Program-made: the position numbers and the translations under genes
Notes under the pieces: generated by a model
The model's input: the letters and a program-made list of their open reading frames with translations, nothing else
Databases searched by the model: none
Told to the model about the DNA's origin: nothing
From: Geodermatophilaceae bacterium
Lineage (GTDB): Bacteria; Actinomycetota; Actinomycetes; Mycobacteriales; Geodermatophilaceae
DNA: 13,545 nucleotides
NCBI GenBank assembly: GCA_013811975.1
Contig: JACCUF010000118.1
Span: 1-13,545 of the forward strand
Direction: 5' to 3'
Shown here: positions 9,101 to 13,545 of the stretch, piece by piece
Layout of the letters: each line of letters begins with the position of its first letter
How positions within the stretch are numbered: position 1 is the stretch's first letter

Positions 9101-9694
9101 ACTTCGTTCACTTTGCCTTCGTGCACAGTCGAGGTCGTCCGGGGTGTCGACGTCGGTCCAGGGCGCCGGAGCATCAGTCGGGGCAGGTACCTCGACCCGG
9201 GTGACCTGCAGTGCCCCGAGGACTTCGCGCATGGCCCGGCCAGGCAGCGGCTCGAGCCCGGCCAACGCCGCACGCAGCGGGCCGACCCGCCACGCCCCGA
9301 GCAGGTACTGGTCCCGCCCGCTCTCGTCCACCAGCACCGCCGCGTCGGCGCCGGCTTCGTCGGCCAACGCGGCCAACAGCGGCGCGATCAGTCCGGAAGT
9401 CAGGAAGGGTAGGTCAGCGGCCACTAGGACGACGACAGGAGCGACGATGTGCGGCAGGCCGGCTGCTAGAGCGGCCACCGGACCGGAACCGGGCGGTTCT
9501 TCGCGAACGATTCCGACGCCTCGGGGGACCGGTTGTACCGGTCCGACCACGATCCGGTTCCCGGCCAGTCGGACAGCCGACAGCACCCGTTCCAGCATCG
9601 TCGCGTCGCCGACGGACAACTGGGGCTTGGGCTGCCCTGCCAGCCGGCTGCTCCGCCCACCGGCAAGAACGATCGCGTCGTAACCGCCGGTCAT
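9098..9694 (-). CDS. mobA: Molybdenum cofactor guanylyltransferase
   Basis: 198 residues. The nucleotidyltransferase signature LAGGRSSRLAGQPK (10-23) is at the N-terminus, with the metal-binding Asp in AADLPF (92-97) and the C-terminal block WTDVDTPDDL (179-188). MobA transfers GMP from GTP to Mo-molybdopterin, the form required by bis-MGD enzymes such as formate dehydrogenase. A CTP-using MocA is the main alternative, but the formate dehydrogenase/fdhD context favours MobA. The ATG is preceded 6 nt upstream by TAGCCT and no Shine-Dalgarno, suggesting a leaderless mRNA. It is divergent from fdhD across a 60-base gap. The last codon lies in an inverted repeat shared with the helicase 3' end. 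Confidence 0.85.
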   Translation of the reverse strand: MTGGYDAIVLAGGRSSRLAGQPKPQLSVGDATMLERVLSAVRLAGNRIVVGPVQPVPRGVGIVREEPPGSGPVAALAAGLPHIVAPVVVLVAADLPFLTSGLIAPLLAALADEAGADAAVLVDESGRDQYLLGAWRVGPLRAALAGLEPLPGRAMREVLGALQVTRVEVPAPTDAPAPWTDVDTPDDLDCARRQSERS

Positions 9695-9700
9695 CAGGAC

Positions 9701-9706
9701 AGGCTA
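9701..9706 (-). promoter_or_regulatory. -10 box TAGCCT for mobA (leaderless type)
   Basis: On the minus strand TAGCCT is followed by six bases and then the mobA ATG at 9694. It is the same hexamer as the fdhD -10 on the opposite strand 35 bases away. No convincing -35 is visible. Confidence 0.45.
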
Positions 9707-9741
9707 ACCGCGGTTCGCGCCGTCGATCGGCGCAACCGCAC

Positions 9742-9747
9742 TAGCCT
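9742..9747 (+). promoter_or_regulatory. -10 box TAGCCT for fdhD (leaderless type)
   Basis: TAGCCT ends seven bases before the fdhD ATG at 9755, leaving no room for a Shine-Dalgarno. The transcript probably begins at the A of the start codon. The mobA and fdhD promoters share the 60-base gap and may be co-regulated. Confidence 0.45.
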
Positions 9748-9754
9748 CGCTGGT

Positions 9755-10576
9755 ATGGCTCGGCTGACCAGCCGTCGGCCCGTGCTGCGGGTTCGCGACG
9801 GCGTGCGGGTGACCCGCCCCGACGTACTCGCGGCCGAGGAACCACTGGAGATCCGGATCTCCGGTACGCCCCTGGCGGTCACGATGCGCACCCCGGGCGC
9901 GGACTGGGACCTGGTGCATGGCTTCCTGGCCACCGAAGGGGTGATCCGCGGCTCGGGGGACATCCGCACGTTGCGCTACTGCGACAGCGTCGATGACACC
10001 GGGCGCAATACCTACAACATCAGCGATGTCGAACTCGCCGAGGGCGTCGCACCCCCCGATGCGTCCGTGACCCGGAACTTCTACACGACGAGCTCCTGCG
10101 GGATCTGTGGCAAGGCCAGCATCGATGCGGTGACCGTGGCCTCGCCCTACGACCTGCACGCCGACCAAACGCCGGTCAGCTTGGATGTGATCCTTCGGTT
10201 ACCGGACAAGCTGCGGGAGGCGCAGGAGGTCTTCGATAAGACCGGTGGCCTGCACGCGGCCGGGATCTTCAGCCCGGCGGGGAGGTTGCTGGTCGCCCGT
10301 GAGGACGTCGGCCGGCACAACGCCGTGGACAAGGCGATCGGGGCGATGGTCCGGGAGGACCGGTTGCCGCTGATCGGTTGCATCCTGATGGTGTCCGGGC
10401 GGGCATCGTTCGAGCTGACCCAGAAGGCGCTGCTGGCCGGGATCCCCACGCTTGCGGCGGTCTCGGCACCGTCATCCCTGGCCGCCGACCTGGCCGACGA
10501 GGCAGGCATGACCCTGATCGGCTTCGTGCGCGGTTCCGGCTGCAACGTCTACACCGGACAGTCCCGCATCAGCTGA
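9755..10576 (+). CDS. fdhD: Formate dehydrogenase accessory sulfurtransferase
   Basis: 273 residues from ATG 9755, chosen because the family begins near here and a -10 box sits directly upstream; the open frame runs back to 9533 only as antisense of mobA. Visible family motifs are CGIC (115-118), the cysteine pair that carries persulfide, GGLHAAG (164-170), REDVGRHNAVDK (182-193) and SGRASFE (214-220). FdhD takes sulfur from a cysteine desulfurase and sulfurates the bis-MGD cofactor, a step needed for formate dehydrogenase activity. Its presence in the same region as the dehydrogenase strongly supports the formate assignment. It is transcribed alone and is convergent with mogA, with a 63-nt inverted-repeat element after its stop. 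Confidence 0.95.
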   Translation: MARLTSRRPVLRVRDGVRVTRPDVLAAEEPLEIRISGTPLAVTMRTPGADWDLVHGFLATEGVIRGSGDIRTLRYCDSVDDTGRNTYNISDVELAEGVAPPDASVTRNFYTTSSCGICGKASIDAVTVASPYDLHADQTPVSLDVILRLPDKLREAQEVFDKTGGLHAAGIFSPAGRLLVAREDVGRHNAVDKAIGAMVREDRLPLIGCILMVSGRASFELTQKALLAGIPTLAAVSAPSSLAADLADEAGMTLIGFVRGSGCNVYTGQSRIS

Positions 10577-10611
10577 CCGCAGAACTCGCTGGATCGCGGC
10601 CGCAATGTGCC

Positions 10612-10674
10612 TTGCCTACCTGGTGCGGCAACACGCCGACGCCGGGACCGGCATGTCGCGACCCAGGTAGGCAA
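10612..10674. terminator. 63-nt inverted-repeat element, candidate bidirectional terminator (junction 3)
   Basis: Arms TTGCCTACCTGG (10612-10623) and CCAGGTAGGCAA (10663-10674) are perfect 12-bp complements. Within the 39-nt loop a second hairpin can form: CGAC then GCCG, loop GGAC, CGGC, and GTCG after a 2-base bulge. There is no U-tract. It lies between the convergent fdhD and mogA genes. By position a bidirectional terminator is likeliest. Confidence 0.5.
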
Positions 10675-10702
10675 AGACGAATTCGGCTGTGCAGAAGGGG
10701 CG

Positions 10703-11194
10703 CTAGTGGTCTCCGCCGCGGAGTTGGCTGACGATGTGTCCCAGCAGCGGGCCGAGCACCGCCAACCCGTCGCGAACCCCTCCCGTGGAGCCGGGCAGAT
10801 TCACGACCAAGGACCGGCCGGCGACCCCAACGAGACCGCGGGAGATCACCGCGTACGGAGTCTGCTCCTGTCCGTAACGGCGAAGGGCTTCGGCCAAGCC
10901 CGGCACCTCCCGGTCGAGCACCGGTGCCGTTGCCTGCGGCGTCACGTCAGTGGGGGACAACCCAGTGCCGCCAGTCGTCACGACCACCTCAGCGCCGGAG
11001 TCGACCGCCGACTTGAGCGCGGCGGTCAGGGCGGCAGCATCGTCGGGCAGCACCTCAGGCCCGCTGACGGTCAGGCCGAGCTCGGCCAAGCCGGCGGCCA
11101 GCGCCTGGCCGCTGCGGTCCTCGTACACTCCTGCGCTGGCCCGATTCGACGCGGTGATCACATGTGCTCGGGTACCCGGGGGAAGCTCAGCCAC
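10703..11194 (-). CDS. mogA: Molybdopterin adenylyltransferase (MogA/MoaB family)
   Basis: 163 residues from GTG at 11194, with a G-rich stretch 7 bases upstream. The MoCF-biosynthesis fold is clear: ITASNRASAGVYEDRSG (13-29), TTGGTGLSPTDVTP (73-86), RGLVGVAGRSLVVNLPGS (119-136). Members adenylate molybdopterin to prepare it for Mo insertion by MoeA. MogA and MoaB proteins are hard to separate by eye, so the symbol is tentative. It is the last gene of the moeA-moaC-mogA operon and overlaps the end of moaC by 8 bases. It ends 28 bases from the inverted-repeat element at junction 3. Confidence 0.88.
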   Translation of the reverse strand: MAELPPGTRAHVITASNRASAGVYEDRSGQALAAGLAELGLTVSGPEVLPDDAAALTAALKSAVDSGAEVVVTTGGTGLSPTDVTPQATAPVLDREVPGLAEALRRYGQEQTPYAVISRGLVGVAGRSLVVNLPGSTGGVRDGLAVLGPLLGHIVSQLRGGDH

Positions 11195-11726
11195 TGACGG
11201 ACCCCCCTACCTCTCGATTCCAGTCGCCGGACTTGCCCCCGGTCTTGGTCAGCAACCGAACTCCGGCGATCTCGGCGGACTTGTCGACGGCCTTGACCAT
11301 GTCGATCACGGTCAGCGCAGCCACCGCAACCGCGGTCAGAGCCTCCATCTCGACCCCCGTGCGGTCGGCCGTACGTACCGTCGCAGTGATCTCGACGCAG
11401 TCGTCGGCCACCCTCAGGTCGACTGAAACACCGTGCAAGGCAAGCGGATGACACAGCGGGATCAGGTCGGGGGTGCGCTTGGCGCCTTGGATCCCGGCGA
11501 TGCGGGCGGTGGCCAGCGCGTCTCCTTTCGGAAGGCCTTCGCCGCGCAATAAGGCAACGACCTCGGCGCTGATCAGGACCCGCCCGGTTGCCGTTGCCGT
11601 CCTGACGGTCACCGCCTTGGCGGTCACATCGACCATCCGCGCGGCACCGCGCTCATCGAGATGGGTGAGCCGAAGTTCGGGATCGGCACGCCCTTGGCCG
11701 CGCTCCTCGCTGCGATGCTCGCTCAT
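11187..11726 (-). CDS. moaC: Cyclic pyranopterin monophosphate synthase
   Basis: 179 residues. The core begins LTHLDERGAARMVDV (20-34) and contains LIPLCHPL (88-95), GVEMEALTAV (124-133), DMVKAVDK (142-149) and KTGGKSG (161-167), the active-site blocks of MoaC. The His93, Glu127 and Glu129 positions, Asp142 and Lys146-containing block match the family. MoaC converts the MoaA product to cyclic pyranopterin monophosphate, the first stable intermediate of molybdenum cofactor synthesis. The 18-residue N-terminal extension is polar and unusual only in length. The ATG overlaps the moeA stop (ATGA). A strong Shine-Dalgarno, GGAAGGAG, lies 4 bases upstream. No moaA, moaD or moaE is in the window, so these must lie elsewhere. 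Confidence 0.95.
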   Translation of the reverse strand: MSEHRSEERGQGRADPELRLTHLDERGAARMVDVTAKAVTVRTATATGRVLISAEVVALLRGEGLPKGDALATARIAGIQGAKRTPDLIPLCHPLALHGVSVDLRVADDCVEITATVRTADRTGVEMEALTAVAVAALTVIDMVKAVDKSAEIAGVRLLTKTGGKSGDWNREVGGSVSG

Positions 11727-12913
11727 GGCGCTCCTTCCAGCAACCAGACATCGACAGTGTCACCGGCGGCCATCTGCTCGGTGTCCTCGGGGATGACCAC
11801 GAGGCAATTCGCCCGGGCGAGGTGGGCAAGCAGGTGCGAGCCCGGTCCACCGACCTGGCTGACCTGGCCGGCGGCGAAGAACCCCCGTAGGAACTGTCGC
11901 TTGCCAGCTGGTGAGACGACGTCGGCGATCAGCCTGGCCTGGACGCGGGGGCGGTCGGGTACCGGCATGCCCATCGCCGCGCGCAGCACCGGCCGTACGA
12001 ACACCTCGAAGGACACGAACGCGCTCACCGGGTTTCCCGGCAGCGTCACCACCGGTACTGCACCGACCCGCCCCCAGCCCTGCGGCCCGCCGGGCTGCAT
12101 CGCCACCTTGACGAAGGACACGGTGCCGAGGTCGGAGAATGCGTCCTTGACCACCTCGTACGCGCCCGCGCTGACTCCTCCCGAGGTGATCAGTAGATCT
12201 GCGTCGGCGGTCTCCTTCTCGACAGTGGCCAGGAACTGCGCGACGTCGTCCGGGACGAAGTGCACTGCCCGGGCACTTGCTCCCGCGTCCTCGACGGCGG
12301 CGCAGAGCAGCGCGGTGTTGGACTCGTAGATCTGGCCTGGCTGCAGGGTCCTACCTGGCTCGACCAGCTCGCTGCCGGTGGACAGCACCACGACCTTCGG
12401 CCGGCGGTACACCGGCAGCCCCGCATGACCGATCGCGGCACCGAGCCCGAGCTGCGCCGGATACAGCACCGTCCCCGCGCTCAGCGCGACCTGACCGGCG
12501 GTGATGTCCTCACCGATCGATCGGATGTGGGCCCTCGGGGACGGAGCGACCTCGATGGTGACCCGATCAGTCCGGGCATCGGTGTGTTCCACCGGGACGA
12601 TCGCCTCGGCGCCCGGTGGCAGGAGTGCGCCGGTCATGATCCGTTGCGCCGTACCCGGCTCGAGGGCGGACACCGACGTCCGACCGGCGGGGATGTCGTC
12701 GGCGACCGGAAGGGTGGCGGGTAGGACGGTCACGTCGGCCACTCGTACCGCGTATCCGTCCATGGCCGAGTTGTCGAAGGGCGGGAGCGCGGTCACCGAC
12801 GCCACGTCCTCGGCCAGCACCAGGCCGCGTGCCTGAGCGAGCGGGACGACCTCCACCGGCATCAACGGGAACAGCGCGGCGACGGCGGCTCGGTGTTCTT
12901 CGACGGTGCGCAC
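11723..12913 (-). CDS. moeA: Molybdopterin molybdenumtransferase
   Basis: 396 residues from GTG at 12913. I chose this start because the family begins with a (M)RTVEEH-like segment and AGGA lies 8 bases upstream; the open frame continues to 13303 without homology. Motifs: PPFDNSAMDGYAV (44-56) in the MoeA N-terminal domain, LSTGSELVEPG (177-187), ITSGGVSAGAYEVVKD (242-257), MQPGGPQGWG (272-281) and LPGNPVSAFVSFEVFVRP (291-308), then a C-terminal barrel (about 320-393). MoeA uses adenylated molybdopterin from MogA and inserts molybdate. The MQPGGPQGWG loop has Gly where many homologues, including the E. coli protein, have Lys. It is the first gene of an overlapping three-gene operon. Expression upstream is divergent with the lipoprotein gene. 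Confidence 0.93.
   Translation of the reverse strand: MRTVEEHRAAVAALFPLMPVEVVPLAQARGLVLAEDVASVTALPPFDNSAMDGYAVRVADVTVLPATLPVADDIPAGRTSVSALEPGTAQRIMTGALLPPGAEAIVPVEHTDARTDRVTIEVAPSPRAHIRSIGEDITAGQVALSAGTVLYPAQLGLGAAIGHAGLPVYRRPKVVVLSTGSELVEPGRTLQPGQIYESNTALLCAAVEDAGASARAVHFVPDDVAQFLATVEKETADADLLITSGGVSAGAYEVVKDAFSDLGTVSFVKVAMQPGGPQGWGRVGAVPVVTLPGNPVSAFVSFEVFVRPVLRAAMGMPVPDRPRVQARLIADVVSPAGKRQFLRGFFAAGQVSQVGGPGSHLLAHLARANCLVVIPEDTEQMAAGDTVDVWLLEGAP
11731..11738 (-). promoter_or_regulatory. Strong Shine-Dalgarno for moaC
   Basis: GGAAGGAG on the minus strand, 4 bases before the moaC ATG, sits inside the last codons of moeA. It contrasts with the leaderless starts of mobA and fdhD and lets moaC be translated independently as well as by coupling. 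Confidence 0.6.
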
Positions 12914-13011
12914 GTCCCGATCCTGCCCCACGTCTCCGATTGCGCGCCGACGCGGTTGCCTTGCGCAACGAGGCCGACGAAGGTCGGATCGGGTGAGACG
13001 ACTGGACTGAT

Positions 13012-13017
13012 TAGGGT
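13012..13017 (+). promoter_or_regulatory. -10 box TAGGGT upstream of the lipoprotein gene
   Basis: TAGGGT fits TAnnnT and ends six bases before a GTG at 13024, the spacing seen for leaderless genes here. That GTG starts only an 8-codon ORF, so transcription would begin with a leader ORF ahead of the lipoprotein gene. No clear -35. Confidence 0.3.
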
Positions 13018-13023
13018 GAAGGA

Positions 13024-13064
13024 GTGAGCTGGAAGAGCAGGTCCGACTGATGCAGGCGCCGTGA
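13024..13064 (+). promoter_or_regulatory. Two overlapping mini-ORFs preceding the lipoprotein start
   Basis: GTG at 13024 opens an 8-codon ORF (MSWKSRSD) ending in TGA at 13048-13050. That stop overlaps ATG 13050, which opens MQAP ending in TGA at 13062-13064, and this stop overlaps the lipoprotein GTG at 13061. The chain could pass terminating ribosomes to the lipoprotein start, which has no Shine-Dalgarno of its own. Such short ORFs also occur by chance. Confidence 0.25.
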
Positions 13065-13545
13065 GGCTCCGGACACGACCGGGATCGACCCGTCGACGCG
13101 GGGCTATCCGCGCGTTCGCAGCGTCGATGGGGCTGATCGTTCTCACCGGCTGCACGTCCGTGGTGGCCGGACAGGCCAGCCCAGTTCCTCTCGACGAGCA
13201 GACATCCGTACCGGCGACCGCCGATCCCATGCCGGCCCCGGAGGTCGGCCCCGGCACGGTCGCCGAGGCACATCGGATCGCGGGTGCCACGGTGCAGCCG
13301 CAATTCGTCTACCCCGAATTGGACAACGCGTGCTTTCCCACCTTTCCGGTGACCAGGCCGGAGGGTGTGGAGTTCACGATCTTCGTCGAGGGGACGGCCG
13401 CGGTGACGTACACGAAGTACGGCTTCGTGGCCGGCTGGGTCAGTTGCCGAAACCAGCTCGACGGGCCGCGCAGTGCGATTGCTTTCGTCGCCGAGATGTC
13501 GGACCCGGACTCGGCCAGCGTGGCCGCTGAGGAACTGGCCACCAA
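13061..13545 (+). CDS. Secreted lipoprotein of unknown function, 3'-truncated by window
   Basis: The first 161 residues are visible. The GTG at 13061 is the only usable start after an in-frame TGA at 13025; starting at ATG 13127 would remove the signal peptide's basic region. There is a strongly basic N-region (Arg at 2, 4, 6, 11-13 and 17), a hydrophobic core (about 18-29) and a lipobox LTGC with Cys31, so it is predicted to be lipid-anchored outside the membrane. After a Pro/Ala-rich spacer (about 37-65) comes a globular start with PQFVYPELDNACFPTFP and a second Cys about 40 residues later, which could form a disulfide. I do not recognise the family. It is divergent from moeA and nothing links it to formate or molybdenum. 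Confidence 0.8.
   Translation, partial: MRLRTRPGSTRRRGAIRAFAASMGLIVLTGCTSVVAGQASPVPLDEQTSVPATADPMPAPEVGPGTVAEAHRIAGATVQPQFVYPELDNACFPTFPVTRPEGVEFTIFVEGTAAVTYTKYGFVAGWVSCRNQLDGPRSAIAFVAEMSDPDSASVAAEELAT

Noticed and set aside
9533..9754. 74-residue upstream extension of the fdhD frame
   Set aside because: It overlaps mobA on the other strand and lies upstream of the -10 box next to ATG 9755, where the family normally starts.
12914..13303. 130-residue upstream extension of the moeA frame
   Set aside because: No similarity to MoeA, runs through the divergent promoter region and antisense to the lipoprotein signal peptide; GTG 12913 has a Shine-Dalgarno.

Overview
The window reads as chromosomal DNA of a high-GC Gram-positive bacterium (Actinomycetota). 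The grounds are very high third-position GC, frequent GTG/TTG starts, several genes that begin a few bases after a TAnnnT -10 box with no Shine-Dalgarno (leaderless style), and the actinobacterial form of an NAD-linked molybdenum formate dehydrogenase. I cannot place it to genus from sequence alone.

Layout. (1) 1-4607, plus strand: a tightly packed formate dehydrogenase operon. It holds the C-terminal part of the molybdopterin catalytic subunit (cut by the window edge), a NuoE-NuoF fused diaphorase subunit, a HoxU/NuoG-like Fe-S subunit that also carries the Mo4Fe4S motif normally found at the N-terminus of the catalytic subunit, and a small S4 RNA-binding protein. (2) 4608-4935: a 328-base gap between convergent genes, with a 67-nt inverted-repeat element and an ACG-rich tract. 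(3) 4936-7217, minus strand: a two-gene overlapping operon of a degenerate-CYTH/CHAD protein (predicted polyphosphate-associated) and a ParA/MinD-type ATPase. (4) 7308-9029, plus: a DEAD-box RNA helicase with a DbpA-type C-terminal RNA-binding domain. (5) 9098-10576: divergent mobA (minus) and fdhD (plus), each with an identical TAGCCT -10 box 6-7 nt from its start codon. (6) 10703-12913, minus: overlapping operon moeA-moaC-mogA. (7) 13061 to the end, plus: a lipoprotein gene cut by the window edge and preceded by two tiny overlapping leader ORFs.

How it fits together: formate dehydrogenase oxidises formate to CO2 and passes electrons from Mo-bis-MGD through Fe-S clusters to FMN and NAD+. MoaC acts early in pterin synthesis, MogA and MoeA adenylate molybdopterin and insert Mo, MobA adds GMP, and FdhD delivers the sulfur that activates the enzyme. 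The region is therefore a formate dehydrogenase plus cofactor-supply neighbourhood, with the CHAD/ParA and helicase genes inserted between. The least ordinary points are the split catalytic subunit, the CHAD-ParA coupling, and the 59-67-nt inverted-repeat elements found at all three convergent gene junctions.
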